DNA from: Clostridia bacterium
GTDB taxonomy: Bacteria; Bacillota; Clostridia; Oscillospirales; Acutalibacteraceae
DNA length: 64,000 bases
NCBI GenBank assembly: GCA_017435865.1
Contig: JAFSEF010000053.1
Span: forward strand, 1 to 64,000
Reading direction: 5' to 3'
A program made the translations under genes and the position numbers. Under the pieces are notes generated by a model. The model ran no database searches. It was not told the origin of the DNA and saw only the letters and a list, made by a program, of their open reading frames with translations. Of the stretch, positions 41,484 through 48,776 are shown one piece after another (within the stretch, counting starts at the first letter, position 1; every line of letters starts with the position of its first letter).

Positions 41484-42489
41484 CGGGAAGATTTCCTCCG
41501 ATCGAAGCGGGATTTTGTTCATAAAGCACAGTCAGATATGCTGTCAGAGCAGATGCCATTTCTTCACCGTCAAGATAAACAATGTTGCACTGCGGAATTG
41601 CTTTTTTTGCAACTGCGGCAGCGAAAATGTCAAACTTTTCTACCAATGCAGCAGCATCTTCTGTGTTGGTGTTGACATAATCAACACTTGCTTTGTATTC
41701 ATTCAGGAAAGCTGTAACAGCTTCGGGATTGTTTGCAATGAAGTCATTTCTTGCGACCACAACACCTGTTACCAGCTTGCTGCCGTTGTCAAGTTTGTTC
41801 CATTCATCATTCAGATTGATAGCGGTACGAAGTCCTTCAACTTTCTGCGATGCAACCGTTACATAAGGCTGGGGAAGCATTGCAATGCCTTCTTCTGCAG
41901 TTGCAAGAACGCTGACGATTTCCGTTGCTTCACTGCGGAATTCGATGGTGACATCGTTGTCGGGGTCAATGCCGTTCTGTGTCAGCAGATAACGCAGGCT
42001 GTATTCGGGTGTTGTGCCTTTGCCTGTTGCATAAATTGTTTTGCCGATGAGATCTTCAAAACTGTTGACGGATTCACCTTTTTCAACAATGTAAAGAACG
42101 CCGAGTGTATTGATTGCAAGAACACTGACAGCACCCTGTGTTTTATTGTAAAGAACACTTGCAAGGTTTGCGGGTACAGCGGCAATGTCAAGTTCACCCT
42201 TGATGAGCTTCGGTGCGATTTCATCTGCAGTGCCTGCAATGGTAAAATCATAAGTGCCGCTTACGGTGTTGTCTTCCATGATTTTGACCATACCGATGGA
42301 AGTCGGACCTTTCATGCCGGCAACACGGATGGGAGCTGCATCGGAAGGAGTGATTTCTTCCACTGCGTCAGCAACTGTTGTTGCATCGGGTTCACTTGCT
42401 TGTGTCGGGTCGGTTGTGGTGTTGGTGCAGGCAGCAAATGCTGTCAGCATCAGGACGAGGGAAAGGATGAGTGCTAAATACTTTTTCAT
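41464..42489 (-). CDS. ABC importer substrate-binding lipoprotein
   Basis: A 341-residue lipoprotein. The signal ends in lipobox TAFAAC (Cys21). A Thr/Asp-rich linker follows, then an NMT1/SsuA-like bilobed domain (IRVAGMKGPTSIGMVKIM, KGELDIAAVPANLASVLYN, GTTPEYSLRYLL). This fold binds sulfonates, nitrate, pyrimidine precursors or similar; the ligand is not readable. AGGAG precedes the ATG. First gene of the importer operon; its promoter has a CRP-type site at -41.5. Confidence 0.92.
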   Translation of the reverse strand: MKKYLALILSLVLMLTAFAACTNTTTDPTQASEPDATTVADAVEEITPSDAAPIRVAGMKGPTSIGMVKIMEDNTVSGTYDFTIAGTADEIAPKLIKGELDIAAVPANLASVLYNKTQGAVSVLAINTLGVLYIVEKGESVNSFEDLIGKTIYATGKGTTPEYSLRYLLTQNGIDPDNDVTIEFRSEATEIVSVLATAEEGIAMLPQPYVTVASQKVEGLRTAINLNDEWNKLDNGSKLVTGVVVARNDFIANNPEAVTAFLNEYKASVDYVNTNTEDAAALVEKFDIFAAAVAKKAIPQCNIVYLDGEEMASALTAYLTVLYEQNPASIGGNLPGEDFCY

Positions 42490-42527
42490 GATTTGTTTTC
42501 TCCTGTTTTAATTTTTTTTTCATCTGT

Positions 42528-42570
42528 ATTATAGCAGGAGAGTTTGTAAAAGTATGTTGCATTTGCAACA
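42528..42570 (-). promoter_or_regulatory. Crp/Fnr-type activated promoter of the importer operon
   Basis: Minus strand: palindrome with arms TGTTGCA/TGCAACA (42570-42555; TGTTG-N6-CAACA, 16 bases as in CRP sites), 21 bases, then perfect TATAAT (42533-42528). There is no good -35. The palindrome centre falls at -41.5 from the expected start, the class II activator position. Confidence 0.75.
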
Positions 42571-42580
42571 AAAAATAAAT

Positions 42581-43234
42581 TTATTTTCGGATCAGTGTAA
42601 TTGTATTTTTGTTGATATGGATGATGTTGTCTTTCTGCATTTTTGACAATTCTCTGGATAAAGCACTGCGTTCGGTGCCGATGTAAGCGGCCAGTGATGC
42701 TCGATCCATAGGAAGTACAAAAGTGTCGCTTTTTGTGCGGTTGGCACATTGCGAAAAATATGTAATCAGTTTGTCGCGGATTGTGAATTTTGACAAGACC
42801 TGAATGCGGTTGTTCATGTCAAGGGCACGGTTTGCAAGCAGGGAAATAAAACGATTCCGCAGCTCGCAGGACATTTCACATCCGCAATCATCCTGCAGAC
42901 GGTCACAGTGCAACCATAATATATCCGTATTCTGCGTTGCGACAATATAAACAGGTTCGTTTCTTTGCAAAAAACACAAGGACTCACCGAATGTGTCGCT
43001 TGCCTGTGCACTGCTCATGACAAGGCAGTTGCCGTCAAAATCGTCCATGTAAACGGTGATGGATCCGGAAAGAACAAGACCGAATGCCGTCAATCTTGCA
43101 TCCCTGTTTTTTACAATGTCATTTTTTGCAAAATGTTCTTGTTTAGCCGAGAAAAAAGCAAGAGCCTGTTTTGTGTCATCAGGGCTCATATTCTGAAATA
43201 ATTTACTTTTATTGATAACGCTGTAATTCATCAT
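42581..43234 (-). CDS. Crp/Fnr-family transcription regulator
   Basis: A 217-residue regulator. A cyclic-nucleotide-binding-type beta-roll covers about 20-115, the dimer helix about 124-150, and the helix-turn-helix about 175-200 (DRASLAAYIGTERSALSRELSKM). Cys residues at 110, 117, 119 and 123 cluster at the entrance of the dimer helix (HCDRLQDDCGCEMSC), a placement seen in clostridial relatives and possibly redox- or metal-related. GAGG precedes the ATG; a second ATG follows at once. It lies directly upstream of the importer operon it probably activates. Confidence 0.92.
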   Translation of the reverse strand: MMNYSVINKSKLFQNMSPDDTKQALAFFSAKQEHFAKNDIVKNRDARLTAFGLVLSGSITVYMDDFDGNCLVMSSAQASDTFGESLCFLQRNEPVYIVATQNTDILWLHCDRLQDDCGCEMSCELRNRFISLLANRALDMNNRIQVLSKFTIRDKLITYFSQCANRTKSDTFVLPMDRASLAAYIGTERSALSRELSKMQKDNIIHINKNTITLIRK

Positions 43235-43253
43235 TATAATAAACCTCACTTGT

Positions 43254-43282
43254 ATTATTTTACATTTTACAGATTTTGTCAA
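43254..43282 (-). promoter_or_regulatory. Promoter of the Crp/Fnr gene
   Basis: Minus strand: TTGACA (43282-43277), 17-base spacer, AATAAT (43259-43254). Confidence 0.75.
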
Positions 43283-43291
43283 TACAAATTA

Positions 43292-43320
43292 TTGCTTTTT
43301 CTGCATTGTTGTGGTATATT
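43292..43320 (+). promoter_or_regulatory. Promoter of the phosphoesterase gene
   Basis: TTGCTT (43292-43297), 17-base spacer, TATATT (43315-43320). Confidence 0.55.
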
Positions 43321-43350
43321 TATGGTATTAATATTACGGAGGTTCAGATT

Positions 43351-44451
43351 ATGTTTTCATTCCCGAAGAAGATTCTTGTATTTCTTATGTGCCTTGTTCA
43401 GATTCTTGTTCCGTTCATTTATACCGGTGCAAGCAACAACGAAGCCAATTTTACCCCCTGGACAAAAGATGATGTTTATTCTGTTGACAATACCACGGTT
43501 CTTGAAAAAACAAAAGGCGAAGACTTTGTTGTTCTCAATCTGACCGATATTCAGCTTGGTGAAGGGGAAGCTCTTACCATGAACAGTGACTATGCTTTTG
43601 ATCTGATTGATGAACTGGTTGCAAGAACGCAGCCTGATCTTATTACTGTTTCAGGTGACAATCTGCTCGGTTTTGTCGGCAGTTACTCCACGGTTGAAAA
43701 GCTCTCTTCCATCGGTATTCCTTATGCCCTTGTAATGGGCAACCATGACGGGCAGGATACCATCACGGAAGACTGGGCAGCATATCTTGTATCCAATGCA
43801 GAAAACAGCCTGTTTGAATTCGGTCCGAAAGACATGGGCTTCGGCAACTACATCATCAATATCAGACAGGATAATGAAATCATCCATACTCTGTTCATGA
43901 TGGATACCCACGATCATGCAGAACATCTCAAAGAAGACGGTACAACGGTTGAAGGTTATGATCATCTCTGGCCCAATCAGTTTGAGTGGTACAAATGGGC
44001 AGTTGAAGGTCTTGCAGCTGTTGAAGGCAAAACTGTACAGAGCACTGCAATCTTCCACATTCCCGTTTATGAATACACCGAAGCTTATGAAACCGCTTTT
44101 GATGCCCAGGCAAATGCTTACAGACCCGAATATGCAGATGTCTGCTTCGGTGAAAGAAATGAAGGCGTTTGCTCTGCTCCTGTCAACAACGGATTCTTTG
44201 ATCTTGTAAAGGAACTCGGCTCCACCAAGGATATCATTGTCGGTCACGATCATGTCAACAGCTTTTCCGTTCCTTTTGAAGGTGTTCGTCTGAGCTATGG
44301 TCTGAAGACAGGTTACGGCAGCTATGCAGATGAAAGCGGCAATAATAACGGCGGTTCCGTTCTCAGAATTCATGATGACGGCTCAACCACCTTTGAACAT
44401 ATTTATATCACCCCCGACGAACTCGGTTACGATATCAATAAACTTTCCTGA
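43351..44451 (+). CDS. Exported metallophosphoesterase
   Basis: A 366-residue calcineurin-like phosphoesterase. A signal peptide covers about residues 1-27. Metal-site motifs are LTDIQLG, VSGDNL, MGNHDGQD, FHIPVYEY and VGHDHVNSF, close to the purple-acid-phosphatase/PhoD-like groups. It probably dephosphorylates organic phosphates outside the cell. GGAGG lies upstream; a strong terminator follows. Confidence 0.9.
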   Translation: MFSFPKKILVFLMCLVQILVPFIYTGASNNEANFTPWTKDDVYSVDNTTVLEKTKGEDFVVLNLTDIQLGEGEALTMNSDYAFDLIDELVARTQPDLITVSGDNLLGFVGSYSTVEKLSSIGIPYALVMGNHDGQDTITEDWAAYLVSNAENSLFEFGPKDMGFGNYIINIRQDNEIIHTLFMMDTHDHAEHLKEDGTTVEGYDHLWPNQFEWYKWAVEGLAAVEGKTVQSTAIFHIPVYEYTEAYETAFDAQANAYRPEYADVCFGERNEGVCSAPVNNGFFDLVKELGSTKDIIVGHDHVNSFSVPFEGVRLSYGLKTGYGSYADESGNNNGGSVLRIHDDGSTTFEHIYITPDELGYDINKLS

Positions 44452-44459
44452 GACTGTTT

Positions 44460-44488
44460 GCCCGGATTTTTTATCCGGGCTTTTTTTT
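44460..44488 (+). terminator. Terminator of the phosphoesterase gene
   Basis: GCCCGGAT-TTTTT-ATCCGGGC followed by eight T. Confidence 0.95.
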
Positions 44489-44502
44489 GCGAAAAAAATG
44501 AT

Positions 44503-44531
44503 TTGCATATTCTATTATTGTATGTTAAGAT
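44503..44531 (+). promoter_or_regulatory. Promoter of the Eis-like gene
   Basis: TTGCAT (44503-44508), 17-base spacer, TAAGAT (44526-44531). Confidence 0.5.
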
Positions 44532-44550
44532 AATTCCGGGAGGGATGAAA

Positions 44551-45711
44551 ATGATCATCAGAAATCTTGTACACGGGGATCTCGATCAGCACGAACAGGT
44601 GGCTTCACTTGCTTTTGTTTATCGCTATGCGGACGGTGATGAGCTTGTCATGAGTGACGGTGTGTTCATCGGTGCATTCCTCGATGATGATGAAACGCTG
44701 ATTGCCAATATGGAAGTTGAAGATTTTGAACTCGCTTTCAACGGTCAGAAAATCACTTGCGGCGGTATCGGTGCTGTTGCGACCCGTCCCGAATACCGCA
44801 GGAACGGTGCGGTGAAACAGATTTTCAATTTCTATTATGAAACAAACACAAAGCACGATGTTTCCGTATTGTATCCGTTTTCTACATTGTTTTATCGCAG
44901 ACTCGGTTATGCAAAAGCAGGTCAATTTGTGAATCTGGAAATGCCGTTTTCGCATATCGATTTTGTTGAGCGTGAATTCAATGTGGAATTGTACAACGGC
45001 AAGCAAGCGGATGAATTGTATGCTTTCCATAATCGCAATGCACTGAAAACAAATCTTACATTCATGCGGCATTCCGATCGTTATTTCAAAGACAAGCCTT
45101 ATGAACAGCTCGGTTATACATATATGGGACGAAATGCAAGCGGTGCCGTTGACGGTTATGTGACTTTCCGTTGCGACCGACCTGCTTCAAAAATTTTCGT
45201 GTCTGAACTCGCTTTTGAAAACAAACAATCGCTTTTCAATCTGCTCGGTTTTCTGAGAACATATGACGGCAATTTCAAGACAATTGTCATTGATCGTCTG
45301 CCTGTGTGGTCGCCTTTGTTTGATATTCTTCCGAATACGGCCAAAGAATGCAACAGAACCATGCGTGATATGGGATCCGTCAGAATTCTGCGTCTTGAAA
45401 AAATTCTGAACATGGCCCGGTATCCCGAAGCACACGGCAAGTTTTCATTTTATTCCGATGACACAATTGTTGAGAATCGCGGCATTTTTGATGTGGAATA
45501 TGAAAACGGAAAAGCAATTGTAACAAGACGTAAGGACGGAGCGTATGACATAAAACTCGATGCCGCTGCTGTGAGTGCTCTTGTTTTGTTAGGGCATGAC
45601 GGCGATTATGATGATCTTTCTTATTGGCAAGGTGTTAAAATCGTCAATCGCAATCCTGATTTGCTGCGGGCATTTCCGCGGAAAAGAACGTATTTTACAG
45701 ATGATTTTTAA
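44551..45711 (+). CDS. Eis-like GNAT acetyltransferase
   Basis: A 386-residue protein with the Eis layout: an N-terminal GNAT domain with the acetyl-CoA loop VATRPEYRRNGAVKQI (about 75-90), a second degenerate GNAT domain, and a C-terminal SCP2-like domain. Eis proteins acetylate amines such as aminoglycosides or lysines; the natural target here is unknown. The second ATG is chosen because GGGAGG is 7 bases upstream of it. Confidence 0.88.
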   Translation: MIIRNLVHGDLDQHEQVASLAFVYRYADGDELVMSDGVFIGAFLDDDETLIANMEVEDFELAFNGQKITCGGIGAVATRPEYRRNGAVKQIFNFYYETNTKHDVSVLYPFSTLFYRRLGYAKAGQFVNLEMPFSHIDFVEREFNVELYNGKQADELYAFHNRNALKTNLTFMRHSDRYFKDKPYEQLGYTYMGRNASGAVDGYVTFRCDRPASKIFVSELAFENKQSLFNLLGFLRTYDGNFKTIVIDRLPVWSPLFDILPNTAKECNRTMRDMGSVRILRLEKILNMARYPEAHGKFSFYSDDTIVENRGIFDVEYENGKAIVTRRKDGAYDIKLDAAAVSALVLLGHDGDYDDLSYWQGVKIVNRNPDLLRAFPRKRTYFTDDF

Positions 45712-45713
45712 TA

Positions 45714-45742
45714 TTGACACTTGATTACTGCAATGTTATAAT
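45714..45742 (+). promoter_or_regulatory. SigA promoter of the second Gfo/Idh gene
   Basis: Perfect TTGACA (45714-45719), 17-base spacer, perfect TATAAT (45737-45742). Confidence 0.9.
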
Positions 45743-45777
45743 GAAGAAAAGTATTTTGCTTAAGGAGGCTTTTTTTA

Positions 45778-46932
45778 ATGGCTGAAAATGTATTGGATCG
45801 TTTCAAAGAAGGCAGTATTGAAGAAACTGTGATTGATACAACAAAGAAGGTTAAAGTCGGTATCATCGGTACCGGTTGGATTGCAGAAGAACACGTCAAA
45901 AAGTATCTTATGTGTCCCGATGTTGAAATCGTTGCTGCTGCAGACCTTGTAGAAGGCAAAGCCGAAAAATTCTGCAAAGCAAACGGAATCGACGGCGTAC
46001 GTCTTTACAGAAGTCACAAAGAGCTGCTTGATGCTGAAGAACTCGATGCTGTCAGCGTCTGCACCTATAACCGTACCCATGCGGAATGCACCATTTACGC
46101 ACTGCAGAAAGGTGTCAATGTTCTTCTTGAAAAACCCATGTGTGTTACACTTGAAGAAGCGGTTGCTATCTGCAAGGCTGAAAAGGAAAGCGGCAAGATC
46201 GTTTCTGTCGGCTTCCAGCCTCGTTTTGACGAAAATATGAAGATGGTCAAAGAGATCGTCCAGTCCGGCGAACTCGGTGATGTTTATTATATCCAGACCG
46301 GCGGCGGCAGACGCAGAGGCATTCCGACTCCTTACGGCACTTCTTTCATCGAAGACAAGACCGCAGGTATCGGTGCACTTGCTGATATCGGTTGCTATTC
46401 TCTTGATATGGTTCTCAATGCTGTCGGTTATCCGAAGCCCCTGACGGTTTCCGGTTACACCAACGATTGCTTCGGTAAGGATCCCGTAACATATCCCGGT
46501 CATCCCGAATATGCCGATCTGTTCAGCGTTGACGATTTTGCAGCAGCATTTGTCCGTTTGGAAGGCGGTATCATTCTTGACTTCCGTATTTCCTGGGCTA
46601 TGAATATGGACACCCCCGGTGATACCATCATTCTCGGTACAAAAGCAGGTCTTCGTATTCCTTCAACCGAATGCTGGAACGGCTCTATCGGCGGTCCGCT
46701 TGTTATTTATCGTGATGTTGCAGGTACCCATGTTGAAACAAAGGTACCCGAAAAGAAGAACAGCCACGACAATTTCTACAACAAGATCCGTTTCTTCGTT
46801 GATGCTGTCAAGAACGGTACTTCTTCACCTGTTCCCACCAGCCAGATCATTTACAACCAGGCAATCATTGACGGTATTGCCCGTTCTGCAAAGGCAGGCA
46901 GAGAAGTCACCGTCGAAATTCCCGAAATATAA
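45778..46932 (+). CDS. Gfo/Idh/MocA-family oxidoreductase
   Basis: A 384-residue NAD(P)-dependent dehydrogenase-like protein. The Rossmann motif is VGIIGTGWIAEEH (27-39), VLLEKPMCV holds the EKP lysine, and ALADIGCYSLDMVLNAVG carries the catalytic region. The N-terminus has ~20 extra residues before the first strand. It is a distant paralogue of the gene at 21234. Substrate unknown. AAGGAGG lies upstream and the strong promoter suggests high expression. Confidence 0.92.
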   Translation: MAENVLDRFKEGSIEETVIDTTKKVKVGIIGTGWIAEEHVKKYLMCPDVEIVAAADLVEGKAEKFCKANGIDGVRLYRSHKELLDAEELDAVSVCTYNRTHAECTIYALQKGVNVLLEKPMCVTLEEAVAICKAEKESGKIVSVGFQPRFDENMKMVKEIVQSGELGDVYYIQTGGGRRRGIPTPYGTSFIEDKTAGIGALADIGCYSLDMVLNAVGYPKPLTVSGYTNDCFGKDPVTYPGHPEYADLFSVDDFAAAFVRLEGGIILDFRISWAMNMDTPGDTIILGTKAGLRIPSTECWNGSIGGPLVIYRDVAGTHVETKVPEKKNSHDNFYNKIRFFVDAVKNGTSSPVPTSQIIYNQAIIDGIARSAKAGREVTVEIPEI

Positions 46933-46940
46933 AAACACAT

Positions 46941-46967
46941 ACGGGGCATTCAAAACGAGTGTCCCGT
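46941..46967 (+). terminator. Terminator upstream of rimM
   Basis: ACGGGGCATTC / GAGTGTCCCGT stem, loop AAAAC, followed by TTTTTT. Confidence 0.85.
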
Positions 46968-46982
46968 TTTTTTGAGGTTATT

Positions 46983-47498
46983 ATGATTAAAGAATATCTT
47001 GAACTCGGTCAGATCGTCGGTACACATGGTGTCCGCGGTGAATTGCGATTCAATCCCTGGGCAGATTCTCCGGTTTTTGCTGCGGGTTTCAAACAGCTTT
47101 ATACAGACCCGCAGGGGAAGAACTGCGTAAAAGTGGTTTCCCGTCCGCACGGTAATGTCGTGCTGATGAAAATGGAAGGAATTGAAACTGTTGAAAAAGC
47201 GGCAGCATTGCGTGATAAGATTCTGTATATCAAAAGAAGTGATGCCGATTTGCCGGAAGGCACATGGTTTATCCAGGAGTTGATCGGTTGTCATGTTTAT
47301 GATGCCGACAACGGGCAGGAATACGGAGTTTTGTCCGATGTGTCTGAAACCGGTGCCAATGATGTCTGGCATATCCGCGATACACAAGACCGTGAGTATT
47401 TATTGCCTGCCATCAAACAGGTGATTGTTGAAACGGATGTCGCTGCAGACAGAATTCTGATTCGTCCGATGAAAGGGATTTTTGAAGATGCGGATTGA
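46983..47498 (+). CDS. rimM: Ribosome maturation factor RimM
   Basis: A 171-residue 30S assembly factor. The N-terminal RimM domain starts LELGQIVGTHGVRGELRFNPW; the C-terminal PRC barrel has LIGCHVYDADNGQEYGVLSDV and YLLPAIKQVI. GAGG precedes the ATG. It overlaps trmD by 11 bases. The usual upstream partners rpsP and the KH protein are missing here, and a terminator lies directly before it, so its promoter is unclear. Confidence 0.95.
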   Translation: MIKEYLELGQIVGTHGVRGELRFNPWADSPVFAAGFKQLYTDPQGKNCVKVVSRPHGNVVLMKMEGIETVEKAAALRDKILYIKRSDADLPEGTWFIQELIGCHVYDADNGQEYGVLSDVSETGANDVWHIRDTQDREYLLPAIKQVIVETDVAADRILIRPMKGIFEDAD

Positions 47499-48231
47499 TA
47501 TTCTTACACTCTTTCCCGATATGTGCCGTGCTGTTTTCAATGAAAGCATCACAGGTCGTGCCATACAAAAAGGAATTCTGCAGATTCATGCAAGAAATAT
47601 CCGTGATTATACGCTCGATAAACACAATCGTGTGGATGATACACCGTACGGCGGCGGCATGGGAATGCTCATGCAGGCACAGCCCATTTATGATTGTTTC
47701 AAAGCCTTGTGTGAAGAATTGGGAGAGCGGCCGCACCTTGTTTATATGTCTCCGCAGGGAAGCGTGCTGACACAGCAAAAAGCAGTTGAATTGTCAAAAT
47801 TGCCGAATCTTTGCATTCTTTGCGGACATTATGAGGGTGTCGATGAACGCGTTCTGGAAGAAATTGTCGATGAGGAAATCTCAATCGGCGATTATGTTCT
47901 TACGGGTGGCGAGTTGCCTGCACTGGTTCTTGCAGACAGTATTGCACGTATGATCGACGGTGTGCTTGCGAATGAAGATGCGTATACGCTCGAAAGTCAC
48001 TACAATTCATTGCTTGAATATCCGCAGTATACCAAGCCTGCCGTGTGGAATGAAAAGGAAGTTCCTGCTGTTTTGCTGTCGGGACATCATGCAAATATTG
48101 AAAAATGGCGTCGCGAACAATCAATACGCAGAACTTTTGAACGCAGACCCGATATGCTGGAATCTGCCGATTTGTCTGCAAAGGAAAAACAGTTTGTTGC
48201 TCTTCTTGCCATGAATGAAGAGGATGCGTGA
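47488..48231 (+). CDS. trmD: tRNA (guanine37-N1)-methyltransferase
   Basis: A 247-residue SPOUT methyltransferase that makes m1G37 and prevents frameshifts. Signature parts are RIDILTLFPDMC at the start, YGGGMGMLMQ, GHYEGVDERV and the trefoil-knot SAM site IGDYVLTGGELPAL. It overlaps rimM; rplS does not follow. Confidence 0.97.
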   Translation: MRIDILTLFPDMCRAVFNESITGRAIQKGILQIHARNIRDYTLDKHNRVDDTPYGGGMGMLMQAQPIYDCFKALCEELGERPHLVYMSPQGSVLTQQKAVELSKLPNLCILCGHYEGVDERVLEEIVDEEISIGDYVLTGGELPALVLADSIARMIDGVLANEDAYTLESHYNSLLEYPQYTKPAVWNEKEVPAVLLSGHHANIEKWRREQSIRRTFERRPDMLESADLSAKEKQFVALLAMNEEDA

Positions 48232-48336
48232 CGAGTTGAGTTTATTTTGTTGTTGTGATATTGCACAAATCAAACTTGAATAAATTGTGAAACTTTAGCC
48301 TATCAAACGATTTTTCTGAAAGTGTAATTTTTCTCA

Positions 48337-48410
48337 TTGACGGAGAAAAGATTTGTGATATAATATGTAACTGCAGAGGTTTTACGGGCGTATTTTACGC
48401 TTTAAGTAAA
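48337..48410 (+). promoter_or_regulatory. Promoter and leader hairpin of ptsH
   Basis: TTGACG (48337-48342), 16-base spacer, TATAAT (48359-48364). The leader holds a two-part stem TTTAC/GTAAA and GCGTA/TACGC (48381-48410) ahead of the ribosome site. Confidence 0.65.
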
Positions 48411-48438
48411 CCAAATTTTTGCCGTGGGAGAGTCGAAT

Positions 48439-48702
48439 ATGGTCCATAAAGATATTACTGTACAGAATCAAGTAGGTTTGCATGCACGCCCTGCGACTTT
48501 CTTTATTCAGAAAGCTAATGAGTACAGATCTTCCATCTGGGTTGAAAAGGAAGAGCGCAGAGCAAACGCCAAGAGTCTCCTCGGTGTTTTGTCTTTGGGT
48601 ATTACCGGCGGAACAGATATCCGCATCATTGCTGATGGCAGCGATGAAAATGAAGCTCTTGATGCTCTCGTAAAGATGGTAGAAACCGGCTTCGCTGAAT
48701 AA
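48439..48702 (+). CDS. ptsH: Phosphocarrier protein HPr
   Basis: An 87-residue HPr of the sugar phosphotransferase system. The phosphorylated His15 is in VGLHARPAT and regulatory Ser46 in AKSLLGVLSLGI, so it can both carry phosphate and, with HPr kinase and CcpA, serve catabolite repression. GGGAGAG lies 7 bases upstream of the ATG. ptsI is not adjacent, as in many Clostridia. Confidence 0.95.
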   Translation: MVHKDITVQNQVGLHARPATFFIQKANEYRSSIWVEKEERRANAKSLLGVLSLGITGGTDIRIIADGSDENEALDALVKMVETGFAE

Positions 48703-48725
48703 TTGATTTACAGGAAAATGAAAAA

Positions 48726-48753
48726 CCGTTCTGCAGGTCAGGACGGATTTTTT
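48726..48753 (+). terminator. Terminator of ptsH
   Basis: CCGTTCTG / CAGGACGG stem followed by ATTTTTT. Confidence 0.85.
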
Positions 48754-48776
48754 CATTTCAGGAAAGGAGGCAAAAA

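Noticed and set aside
41413-42477. 354-codon plus-strand frame
   Set aside because: Antisense shadow of the substrate-binding protein gene.
48232-48438. Riboswitch before ptsH
   Set aside because: Only a simple hairpin is visible; no known riboswitch core could be recognised.
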